Shown: positions 1 through 6,857 of the stretch, piece after piece
Layout: each line of letters opens with the position of its first letter
Position numbering within the stretch: the first letter of the stretch is position 1
Assembly: GCA_045805505.1 (NCBI GenBank)
Contig: JBJMLA010000116.1
Location: forward strand, 1-14,139
Source: BP-464 sp045805505
Lineage (GTDB): Bacteria > Actinomycetota > Thermoleophilia > Solirubrobacterales > Solirubrobacteraceae
DNA length: 14,139 nt
Direction of reading: 5' to 3'
Notes under the pieces: generated by a model
What the model saw: the letters and a program-made list of their open reading frames with translations, nothing else
Told to the model about the DNA's origin: nothing
Databases searched by the model: none
Position numbers and translations under genes: made by a program

Positions 1-568
<568 letters not shown>

Positions 569-694
569 GAACTTCTGGCCGGCCGACCCGAAGGGCGACT
601 GACCGTCACGAAAAGCCGTCATGAGCCACAACGAGGCCACCGAGTACACCGTGGCGGCCTCAACCCATGACGCGAGGTACTTCTAATTTGGCTC

Positions 695-720
695 CCATCG
701 GCTCGCTGGCGAGCCGACGG
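695..720 (-). repeat. 11-bp hairpin in rRNA leader
   Basis: Positions 695-705 and 710-720 form an inverted repeat around a 4-nt loop. It contains an uninterrupted 8-bp perfect core (698-705 with 710-717) extended by a G-U and two G-C pairs. It lies between the 737-763 hairpin and the 16S 5' end. A leader folding or processing element is the likeliest role. No T tract follows, so a terminator is unlikely. Confidence 0.5.
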
Positions 721-736
721 AGTCGGACCTGTTTGT

Positions 737-763
737 TTCTCCGACCAGTGTGCGGTCGGAGAA
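737..763 (-). repeat. Perfect 10-bp hairpin in rRNA leader
   Basis: TTCTCCGACC (737-746) and GGTCGGAGAA (754-763) are exact inverted copies separated by a 7-nt loop. The hairpin follows boxA by 8 nt in the direction of rRNA transcription. It is a candidate for the stem that accompanies boxA in rrn leaders or for a processing or folding element. It has no downstream T tract on the minus strand, so it is unlikely to be an intrinsic terminator. Confidence 0.6.
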
Positions 764-771
764 GCGCATGC

Positions 772-790
772 TGTTGAGTTTTCAAAGACC
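772..790 (-). promoter_or_regulatory. boxA antitermination element of the rRNA leader
   Basis: On the minus strand the sequence reads GGTCTTTGAAAACTCAACA. This closely matches the conserved rrn boxA core with the downstream AACTCAACA seen in leaders of many Gram-positive rRNA operons. In known systems boxA RNA binds NusB-NusE (S10) and lets polymerase resist Rho-dependent termination across the untranslated rRNA. Its place, about 200 nt upstream of the 16S and about 85 nt downstream of the predicted promoter, is as expected. The role is inferred from the motif and position. Confidence 0.8.
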
Positions 791-875
791 GGCGCCTCTT
801 GGAGCAAGTCGCGGGGACTCCGCTTCTTGCCAGGCTGGGCTCGGAGGGACTAGGCCGTTCCGAGCGCGACGAAGG

Positions 876-904
876 AAGATAGCAGCCCGACGCGGGCATC
901 TGAA
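876..904 (-). promoter_or_regulatory. Predicted rRNA operon promoter (-35/-10)
   Basis: On the minus strand TTCAGA (904-899) and TATCTT (881-876) are separated by exactly 17 nt. They match the sigma70 consensus at 4 of 6 and 4 of 6 positions. Transcription would start near 869, giving a leader of about 300 nt with boxA about 80 nt downstream, as expected for an rrn operon. The promoter sits in the 130-bp gap between the yjbQ stop and boxA. Other rrn promoters (P2 and so on) may exist, but I cannot single them out. Confidence 0.5.
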
Positions 905-937
905 GAGATGTCGCCGCGATGACCGTCCGGCCCGCTC

Positions 938-1354
938 CTAGGACAGGATCTGGACGCTGACCTGACGCTCGCGCGGGCGGTCGTCGAAGTCCACGAGAAC
1001 CACCTGCTGCCAGGTACCCAGTCCGAGCGTTCCGCCAACCACAGGAACCGATTCGGACGGCCCGATGACGGCCGCCCGCAGGTGGGCGTGGCCGTTGGAG
1101 TCGGCGTTGCGGGCGTTGTGGCCCTCCCCCGCCTCGTGCGGGATCAGGCCGTCGAGCAGCGCCTGCAGATCGCCCACGGCGCCGGGCTCGAACTCCATCG
1201 TGGTGACGCCCACCGTCGCGCCCGGCGCGAAGACCACCGCCACGCCTACGTCGACACCGCTCTGGCGCACCACGGCCTCTATCCCCGGTGTCAGGTCGAC
1301 GATGTCGCCGTCGCCGGCGGTCGAGAGGCGCAGCAGCCCGGCGTGGACCGTCAC
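938..1354 (-). CDS. yjbQ: YjbQ/UPF0047 family protein
   Basis: This small cytosolic protein of 138 residues has the usual length for the YjbQ/UPF0047 family (secondary thiamine-phosphate synthase enzyme family). Family hallmarks are visible. They include a T-T-x-E-x-E-P-G segment near residues 51-58, an N-x-H-A-H-L-type stretch with two histidines (H89, H91), and a G-x-L-x-L-G-T-W-Q block (107-116) followed by a D-F-D-x-x-R-x-R-x-V tail. E. coli YjbQ has weak thiamine-phosphate synthase activity, but the physiological role of the family is unsettled, so I assign no pathway. The start is GTG at 1354, and its GTGA overlaps the tyrS stop by 4 bases, so it is probably co-transcribed and translationally coupled with tyrS. 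A longer ATG-started version is not available without running deep into tyrS. Confidence 0.88.
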   Translation of the reverse strand: MTVHAGLLRLSTAGDGDIVDLTPGIEAVVRQSGVDVGVAVVFAPGATVGVTTMEFEPGAVGDLQALLDGLIPHEAGEGHNARNADSNGHAHLRAAVIGPSESVPVVGGTLGLGTWQQVVLVDFDDRPRERQVSVQILS

Positions 1355-2529
1355 GCGCTCACGCGCACGCGCGCGAAGCGCCGCTTGCCCAGCTGCAGCA
1401 CCCGCCCGTCGAGGGCGTCGGCGGGCACGTCGAGCTCGGCGAGGACCTCGCCGTCGCGCTTGACCCCGCCGGCGGTCAGCTGGCGCCGGGCGTCCGAGCG
1501 CGAGACGCCGAAGGCCTCGGCCAGCAGCGCCGGCAGATGGACCTCCCCCGGCGCCACGACGACCTCGGGCATCTCGTCGGGCGCCTCGTGGCGCACGAAG
1601 ACACGATCGAAGTGCTCCTCGGCCGCCACGGCCGCCTCGTCGGAGTGGAAGCGCGCGACGATCGCCCGGGCGAGCGCCCGCTTGGCGTCGCGTGGCCCCA
1701 CGCCCTCGGGCGGGGCCTGGCCCAGCAGCAGCTCGTACCAGGAGCCCATCGCCGCGTCGGGCACCGACAGGGTCTTGCCGTACATCTCCTCCGGCGCCTC
1801 GGTGACCCCGATGTGGTTGCCCAGCGACTTCGACATCTTGTCGGCGCCGTCGGTCCCGGGGAGGATCGGCATGGTCAGGACGATCTGCTCGGGCTGGCCG
1901 TAGGCGCGCTGGACGTCGCGGCCGAGATGCAGGTTGAAGGTCTGATCGGTGCCGCCGAGCTCGACGTCGGACTCCACGGCCACCGAGTCATAGCCCTGCA
2001 GGAGCGGATAGAGCATCTCGAGCACCGAGATCGGCTCGCGGGCGCCGAAGCGCCGCCCGAAGTCCTCGCGCTCGAGGATCTGGGCCACCGTTGCCACGCG
2101 CGCGAGCGCGAAGAGCTTCTCGGCGGGCATGTCGAGCCACTCGCCGTTGAAGCGCACCTCCAGCAGCTCGGGGTCGTCCAGCAGCACCTTGTAGGCCTGC
2201 GCCCGGTAGGTCTCGGCGTTGGCGTCGATCTCCTCGCCGCTGAGCACCGGCCGTGTCGAGGACCGGCCGCTGGGGTCGCCGACCCGCGCGGTGTAGTCGC
2301 CGACGATCAGCACCACGCGGTGGCCGCGGTCCTGGAACTCCCGCAGCTTCTGCAGCACCACGGTGTGGCCGAGGTGGATGTCGGGCGCGGTGGGATCGAG
2401 TCCGAGCTTGACCCGGAGCGGCCGTCCCTCCTTCGCCGCGGTCGCCAGCTTGGCCTCGAGACCCCCCGCCGGCAGGCAGTCGACGGCGTTGCGCGCCAGG
2501 AAGGCGGCGTCGGAGCTGGTGTCGGCCAT
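1351..2529 (-). CDS. tyrS: Tyrosine--tRNA ligase
   Basis: This cytosolic class I aminoacyl-tRNA synthetase of 392 residues charges tRNA-Tyr with tyrosine. The signature HIGH motif appears as H-L-G-H at 52-55 and the KMSKS loop is exact at 231-235. The tyrosine-pocket motif L-G-G-T-D-Q is at 191-196. The C-terminal portion from about 329 (S-R-S-D-A-R-R-Q-L...G-G-V) is an S4-type RNA-binding domain. The domain plan and length fit a bacterial TyrS of the shorter TyrZ-like branch. The ATG at 2529 is chosen because the protein begins there with the normal short N-terminal arm. The open frame continues 85 codons upstream to 2784, but that extension lies antisense to the PBP gene. No T-box leader fits in the 91-bp spacer. 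The stop overlaps the start of yjbQ. Confidence 0.97.
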   Translation of the reverse strand: MADTSSDAAFLARNAVDCLPAGGLEAKLATAAKEGRPLRVKLGLDPTAPDIHLGHTVVLQKLREFQDRGHRVVLIVGDYTARVGDPSGRSSTRPVLSGEEIDANAETYRAQAYKVLLDDPELLEVRFNGEWLDMPAEKLFALARVATVAQILEREDFGRRFGAREPISVLEMLYPLLQGYDSVAVESDVELGGTDQTFNLHLGRDVQRAYGQPEQIVLTMPILPGTDGADKMSKSLGNHIGVTEAPEEMYGKTLSVPDAAMGSWYELLLGQAPPEGVGPRDAKRALARAIVARFHSDEAAVAAEEHFDRVFVRHEAPDEMPEVVVAPGEVHLPALLAEAFGVSRSDARRQLTAGGVKRDGEVLAELDVPADALDGRVLQLGKRRFARVRVSA

Positions 2530-2536
2530 GTGCCCC

Positions 2537-2547
2537 AATGCTATTCT
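2537..2547. promoter_or_regulatory. Candidate shared -10 island of divergent tyrS / PBP promoters
   Basis: This is the AT-richest patch of the 91-bp divergent spacer apart from the T5 run near the PBP start. On the plus strand it holds TATTCT (2542-2547), a good -10 hexamer for the PBP gene with a leader of about 65 nt. On the minus strand it holds TAGCAT (2543-2538), which fits the actinobacterial TANNNT pattern 8 nt before the tyrS ATG and would give a nearly leaderless transcript. I see no good -35 element for either direction, so this is only suggestive. Confidence 0.3.
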
Positions 2548-2598
2548 CGCGGTCAGTCGTCCGGGCCTGTTGCCGCCGCCTCCGGACATCCCGTTCCG

Positions 2599-2617
2599 CG
2601 CCTTTGCAGGCGTTTTT
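2599..2617 (+). other. Small hairpin plus T5 just before the PBP start
   Basis: CGCCT (2599-2603) and AGGCG (2608-2612) form a 5-bp stem around the loop TTGC and are followed directly by five T. The element has the shape of a tiny intrinsic terminator but ends only 3 nt before the PBP ATG. The only SD-like bases (AGG) are inside the stem. It could be chance, an attenuator or a structure limiting translation. The stem is too short for a confident terminator call. Confidence 0.25.
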
Positions 2618-2620
2618 CGC

Positions 2621-4930
2621 ATGAGCGTCGCCGAGCCTCCCAGCATCACGCCGCTGTCGCTGCCCGATCCGGGCCGCAAGCGCCCCAAGATCAAGAAGCT
2701 GCGGTTGCTGCTGCTCGTCTTCGGCCTCAGCGCGCTCGCGCTGATCTCGACGATCTTCGGGATGATGATGGCCGTCGCCTCCAACCTGGGCGACCTGGCC
2801 GGCGATCAGCGGTTCCGCAACGCCCAGAACTCGGTCCTCGAGGACGCCAACGCGCGCCAGATCGGCGTGCTGGTCAACAACCAGAACCTCGTCTTCGTCA
2901 AGTACGAGGACATCTCGCCCTCGATGACCCACGCGATCATCGCCATCGAGGACCGCCGCTTCTTCACCAACTCGGGCATCGACATCCGCGGCATCGGTCG
3001 CGCGTTCGCCAACGACATCTTCGGCGGCGGCGGGACCCAGGGCGGCTCGACGATCACCCAGCAGTTCGTCAAGCAGGCCGAGAACCAGCAGACCAACCGC
3101 ACCGTCTTCGAGAAGCTCCGTGAGGCCGCGATGGCCTACCACCTCACGCGGAAGTGGTCGAAGGAGAAGATCCTCACCGAGTACCTCAACACGATCTACT
3201 TCGGCAACGGCGCCTACGGCGTCGAGTCGGCCGCGCGGATCTACTTCGGTGGCGATCCCGAGCACGCCGGCTGCGGCACCCACGGCCACCCGTCGTGTGC
3301 CTCGCAGCTGCAGCCCGACGAGGCGGCGCTGCTGGCCGGGATGGTCCAGAACCCCAGTGGCTATGACCCGCAGACGCGCTGGTCGGCGTCGCTGGCGCGG
3401 CGCAACGTCGTCCTGCAGAAGATGCTCGAGCAGGACTACATCACCCAGGCCGACTACGACGACGCGCTCAAGGAGACCGCTCCGCCGGCCATCCAGCCGC
3501 CGACCGAGCCGATCCTCATCAAGGACCCCGTCGACGGGCACGAGCTCCAGCTGGGCTACTTCAACAACTGGGTGCGCCAGCAGCTCGTCGACCGCTACGG
3601 GGCCGAGCGCGCCTTCCGCGGGGGCTGGAAGGTCCGCACGACGCTCGACATCGACATGCAGGCCGCGGCCGAGCGCGCGGTCAACGCCTACCTCCCCGAC
3701 GACGAGAACGCCGGCGTCACGCGACCCACCGCCTCGATGGTCGTCATCGACAACGACTCCGGCGCCGTGCGCGCCATGGTCGGCGGCCCCAACTACGAGA
3801 CGCGGCCGTTCAACCTCGCCACCCAGGGCCAGCGCCAGCCCGGCTCGTCCTTCAAGCCGTTCGTGCTCGCCGCGGCGATCCGCCAGGGCATCAGCCCGAG
3901 CGACACGTTCGAGTCGCGCAAGAAGATCTTCGACGTGCCCGGCACCAAGGGCAAGGAGAAGTTCGTCGTCAACAACTACGAGGGCAACTACTCCGGCGTC
4001 ACCAACCTGGCCAGCGCCACCACCTTCTCCGACAACTCCGTCTACGCCGAGGTCGGCTTCAAGACCGGGTTCAAGAACATCGCCCGCATGGCCCACAACA
4101 TGGGCATCCGCACGCCGGTCTCGACGAACCCGGCGATCACCCTGGGCGGCCTCAAGCAGGGCGTGACCGTGCTCGACATGGCCCACGCCTACGAGACGTT
4201 CGCCATGCGCGGCAAACGGATCGAGGGCAGCCTGGGCGCGCCCGGCGGCGGACCGGTCGGCATCCGGCTGATCCGCAACAAGGACGGCGACACCATCGCC
4301 GACAACAAGACCGAGGAGAAGGAAGTCTTCACCCCGGCGCTCGCGGACACCGTCACGCCGATCCTGCAGTCCGTCGTCAGCCACGGCACCGGCGTCAAGG
4401 CCCAGTACGGCGGCTTCGCGGCGGGCAAGACGGGGACGACGGAGAACTACGGCGACGCCTGGTTCGTCGGCTACACGGAGAAGTACACGATCGCGGTCTG
4501 GGTCGGCTATCCGGACTCCATCAAGTCGATGGAGACCGACTACGCCGGCTCGTCGGTGGCCGGCGGCACCTTCCCCGCCCAGATCTGGCGGGCTTTCGTC
4601 GTGGCCGCCGTCCAGATCGACGAGCAGCGCGATGCCGAGCGCGCCGCCAAGAACGGCGACGAGCTCCCCACCACGACGACCAGCACGGAGTCGGTCACGC
4701 CGGTCGAGCCCACCTCCTCGACCGCCGAAGAGCCGTCCTCGACCGGCGGCGAGCCCGTGCCCGCGCCCGAGGAGGACCAGGTCGCGCCGCCGGTGGACAC
4801 GACCGAGCCCCAGGTCGACGAGACCACGCCTCCGCCGGCCGACGACACCGGCACCGGCACCGGCAACACCGGCGGCGTGAGCCCCGGCACCGGCGGCGCC
4901 TCGCCGCCCGCCGACACCACGGACCCCTAG
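2621..4930 (+). CDS. Class A penicillin-binding protein (transglycosylase/transpeptidase)
   Basis: This is a 769-residue membrane-anchored bifunctional peptidoglycan synthase. A short basic cytoplasmic tail (about 18-27) precedes one transmembrane helix (about 28-51). The GT51 transglycosylase domain follows: E-D-R-R-F-F at 110-115 with catalytic E110, G-G-S-T-I-T-Q-Q at 141-148, and R-K-W-S-K-E-K-I-L-T-E-Y-L-N at 177-190 with the second glutamate E187. The transpeptidase domain has S-S-F-K (409-412, nucleophile S409), S-D-N (470-472) and K-T-G-T (603-606). From about 683 the tail is a Thr/Pro/Glu/Ser-rich low-complexity extension, probably an extended extracytoplasmic segment. The histidine usual in the first GT motif is Asn117, and a short insert at about 212-229 carries Cys218 and Cys226. 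The ATG at 2621 is chosen because the next in-frame ATG upstream lies on top of the tyrS start. There is no strong Shine-Dalgarno sequence. The stop codon overlaps the mpg stop on the other strand. Confidence 0.96.
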   Translation: MSVAEPPSITPLSLPDPGRKRPKIKKLRLLLLVFGLSALALISTIFGMMMAVASNLGDLAGDQRFRNAQNSVLEDANARQIGVLVNNQNLVFVKYEDISPSMTHAIIAIEDRRFFTNSGIDIRGIGRAFANDIFGGGGTQGGSTITQQFVKQAENQQTNRTVFEKLREAAMAYHLTRKWSKEKILTEYLNTIYFGNGAYGVESAARIYFGGDPEHAGCGTHGHPSCASQLQPDEAALLAGMVQNPSGYDPQTRWSASLARRNVVLQKMLEQDYITQADYDDALKETAPPAIQPPTEPILIKDPVDGHELQLGYFNNWVRQQLVDRYGAERAFRGGWKVRTTLDIDMQAAAERAVNAYLPDDENAGVTRPTASMVVIDNDSGAVRAMVGGPNYETRPFNLATQGQRQPGSSFKPFVLAAAIRQGISPSDTFESRKKIFDVPGTKGKEKFVVNNYEGNYSGVTNLASATTFSDNSVYAEVGFKTGFKNIARMAHNMGIRTPVSTNPAITLGGLKQGVTVLDMAHAYETFAMRGKRIEGSLGAPGGGPVGIRLIRNKDGDTIADNKTEEKEVFTPALADTVTPILQSVVSHGTGVKAQYGGFAAGKTGTTENYGDAWFVGYTEKYTIAVWVGYPDSIKSMETDYAGSSVAGGTFPAQIWRAFVVAAVQIDEQRDAERAAKNGDELPTTTTSTESVTPVEPTSSTAEEPSSTGGEPVPAPEEDQVAPPVDTTEPQVDETTPPPADDTGTGTGNTGGVSPGTGGASPPADTTDP

Positions 4931-5514
4931 CGAGGCAGGGTCGCCCGCAGCCCGGGCGGCCAGGGCTTCGAGACGCTGCGGCTGCCGGCCGCGCAGAACC
5001 GCCACGGGAGCTCCGCCGCCTTGGTGATCCCGATCCGCGGCCCCTCCAGCAGCACCGGGACCTCCCCCGCCGGCGGCTCGAGCACGACCGGTCCGCCACC
5101 GACCACGTCGGTCTGGTTGAGCTCGAGCTCGATGTCGAGCGCCTGCGTGAGCTTGCCCGGACCCGAGCACAGGTCGTGGATCCGGTCCAGGCGCCGGCGC
5201 AGCCGCATCAGCTCGATCCCGTCGGTCGGCTCGAGCGCCCGGACGAGCACGGCCGCCCCGACGTCCTCGGGCTCGCAGACGATGTTGAACAGCGCGTGGA
5301 TCCCGTAGGAGCGATAGACGTAGACCGTGCCGGGCGCCCCGAACAGCGTCGCCGTCCGCTTGGTCACCCCCACGTAGGCGTGGCAGGCCGCCTCGTCCTG
5401 GTGGTAGGCCTCGGTCTCGACGATCGTGCCCGCGGTCTCGCCGTGGCGCAGCGTCCAGCCGACGAGGTCCCGCGCGACCTCCAGCACGGGCCGGGCGAAG
5501 AAGTCCTCCGTCAC
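4927..5514 (-). CDS. mpg: DNA-3-methyladenine glycosylase (AAG/MPG family)
   Basis: This monofunctional base-excision-repair glycosylase of 195 residues removes alkylated purines such as 3-methyladenine, and in relatives hypoxanthine and ethenoadenine. The size is normal for bacterial members. The E-D-F-F-x-R-P-V opening and the I-V-E-T-E-A-Y motif (31-37) are characteristic. By comparison with human AAG, E35 corresponds to the water-activating Glu125, Y37 to Tyr127 and H45 to His136. The Y-V-Y-x-x-Y-G-I-H segment (65-73) and the L-C-S-G-P-G-K-L segment (115-122) are also typical. The start is GTG at 5514, whose GTGA overlaps the argH stop by 4 bases. A repair gene thus ends an amino acid operon. 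Its TAG stop overlaps the PBP stop on the opposite strand, sharing the palindrome CTAG. Confidence 0.95.
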   Translation of the reverse strand: MTEDFFARPVLEVARDLVGWTLRHGETAGTIVETEAYHQDEAACHAYVGVTKRTATLFGAPGTVYVYRSYGIHALFNIVCEPEDVGAAVLVRALEPTDGIELMRLRRRLDRIHDLCSGPGKLTQALDIELELNQTDVVGGGPVVLEPPAGEVPVLLEGPRIGITKAAELPWRFCAAGSRSVSKPWPPGLRATLPR

Positions 5515-6845
5515 AGCGCGGCGCGGGCGAGCGCGAGCTGCTCGCGGACGCGCGCGAGCGAGGTGCCACCCTCCGAGACCTTCGACTCCAGCCACGAGGA
5601 CTGCTCGAGCACGGCGCCCGCCTCCGCGCCGAGGTCGGCCTCGACGAGCTCGCGCAGCGAGGCCTCGCCCGTCGTGGCCCGGCGCACCAGCCCGGCGACG
5701 ACGCCGTGGGCCTCGCGGAACGGCGTGCCGCGCTGGACCAGCAGGTCGGCCAGATCGGTCGCCGCGATCAGCTCGTCGGAGGCCGCGGCGGCCATGCGCT
5801 CGCGGTGGAAGGTCGCGCCCTCGATCATGCCGCGGGCCGCCCACAGGCACAGCTCGAGCGTGTCGGCCGCGTCGAAGAGGTGCTCCTTGTCCTCCTGCAT
5901 GTCCTTGTTGTAGGTCATGGGCAGCGCGTGGAGGACGCCGTGGAGGCCCGTCAGGTGCGCGACGATGCGCGGCGCCTTGGCCCGCAGCAGCTCGGCGGCA
6001 TCGGGGTTCTTCTTCTGCGGCATGATCGACGAGCCGCTCGTCCAGGCGTCGGCCAGCGTGAGGAAGCCGAACTCCTCGGTGGCCCACAGGACGATCTCCT
6101 GGCCCAGCCGCGACAGGTGCGTCGCGCAGGTGGCGGCGGCGCCCAGGAAGTCCAGGACGAAGTCGCGGTTGGCCACCGCATCCATCGAGTTGGGCGCGAC
6201 GCGCTCGAAGCCCAGCTCCGCGGCGACCATCCCCCGGTCGGTCGGGAAGTTGGTGCCGGCCAGCGCCCCGGCGCCCAGCGGCAGCGCAGCGGTCTGCGAG
6301 ACGACGAACGCGAAGCGCTCGCGGTCGCGGCGCAGCATCCAGAAGTAGGCCAGCAGGTGATGGGACAGGTAGACGGGCTGGCCGCGCTGCAGGTGCGTGT
6401 AGCCCGGCAGCGGCCAGTCCAGATGCGCCTCGGCCGCATCGGCCAGCGCGGCGCAGAGCCCGTCGATCGAGGCCAGCGCGGTCTGCGCGGCCGCGCGCGT
6501 GAACAGCGCCACGTCGGTGGCCACCTGGTCGTTGCGCGAGCGCGCGGTGTGCAGCTTGCCGCCCACCGGCCCGGCGATCTCGGTCAGCCGCCGCTCGACG
6601 GCCATGTGGATGTCCTCGTCGTCCTCGCGGAACGGGAAGGTCCCAGCCTCGAGCTCGGCCTCCACGGCGTCGAGACCGGTCAGCAGCGCGTCGCGGTCGT
6701 CGTCGCCGATGACACCGGTGGCGGCGAGCATCCTCGCGTGCGCCCGCGACTGGGCGACGTCGAAGGGCCAGAGTCGCTGGTCGAACGACAGCGACGTGTT
6801 GAGGGCGCGGAAGTGCTCGTGCTGGGGCTCGGAGAAGCGCGACAT
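5511..6845 (-). CDS. argH: Argininosuccinate lyase
   Basis: This cytosolic lyase of 444 residues splits argininosuccinate into arginine and fumarate, the last step of arginine synthesis. It belongs to the fumarase/aspartase superfamily and acts as a homotetramer. The superfamily signature G-S-S-I-M-P-Q-K-K-N is at 271-280 and carries the catalytic serine loop. The conserved G-Y-T-H-L-Q block puts the catalytic-dyad histidine at H151. The H-T-A-R-S-R-N-D-Q stretch (99-107) is the substrate-binding region. The N-terminus (M-S-R-F-S-E-P) and overall length are slightly short but normal. Start ATG is at 6845, 12 nt after the upstream aminotransferase stop. No other arginine gene is in the window, so argG and the early steps must be elsewhere. 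Confidence 0.97.
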   Translation of the reverse strand: MSRFSEPQHEHFRALNTSLSFDQRLWPFDVAQSRAHARMLAATGVIGDDDRDALLTGLDAVEAELEAGTFPFREDDEDIHMAVERRLTEIAGPVGGKLHTARSRNDQVATDVALFTRAAAQTALASIDGLCAALADAAEAHLDWPLPGYTHLQRGQPVYLSHHLLAYFWMLRRDRERFAFVVSQTAALPLGAGALAGTNFPTDRGMVAAELGFERVAPNSMDAVANRDFVLDFLGAAATCATHLSRLGQEIVLWATEEFGFLTLADAWTSGSSIMPQKKNPDAAELLRAKAPRIVAHLTGLHGVLHALPMTYNKDMQEDKEHLFDAADTLELCLWAARGMIEGATFHRERMAAAASDELIAATDLADLLVQRGTPFREAHGVVAGLVRRATTGEASLRELVEADLGAEAGAVLEQSSWLESKVSEGGTSLARVREQLALARAAL

Positions 6846-6857
6846 GCCGGCCTGACG

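Larger units (their letters stand above)
569..871 (-). other. rRNA operon leader (gene-free)
   Basis: This gene-free stretch lies between the predicted rRNA promoter and the 16S 5' end and is about 300 nt long. On the minus strand it holds, in order, a boxA-like antitermination element (790-772), a perfect 10-bp hairpin (763-737) and an 11-bp hairpin with a GNRA-free 4-nt loop (720-695). Closer to the 16S it has the repeated hexamer TGACGG on the minus strand (inside 601-626). RNase III processing stems that pair with the spacer after 16S are expected here, but the partner lies outside the window. No tRNA and no convincing protein-coding frame is visible. The few ATG-started frames of 60 to 80 codons overlap each other on both strands and have no family resemblance. 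Confidence 0.75.

Noticed and set aside
895..937. A terminator for yjbQ formed by the CATCT/AGATG inverted repeat near 898-911.
   Set aside because: The stem is only about 5 bp, has no T tract on the minus strand and overlaps the predicted rRNA -35 element.
2530..2620. A T-box or other amino-acid-sensing leader upstream of tyrS.
   Set aside because: The divergent spacer is only 91 bp and the best -10 candidate for tyrS lies 8 nt before its ATG. There is no specifier stem or T-box sequence.
2363..2620. An 86-codon N-terminal extension of the PBP.
   Set aside because: The extension runs antisense through the tyrS 5' coding region. The basic tail and transmembrane helix expected at the N-terminus begin after the ATG at 2621.
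1988..5569. A 1193-codon minus-strand open frame across the PBP gene and other plus-strand open frames of about 480 to 610 codons over tyrS, argH, cimA and ilvE.
   Set aside because: They are antisense or out-of-frame shadows of clearly recognised genes. Their translations are Arg/Ala/Gly-rich or His/Val/Asp-rich without family motifs, as expected in high-GC DNA where stop codons are rare.
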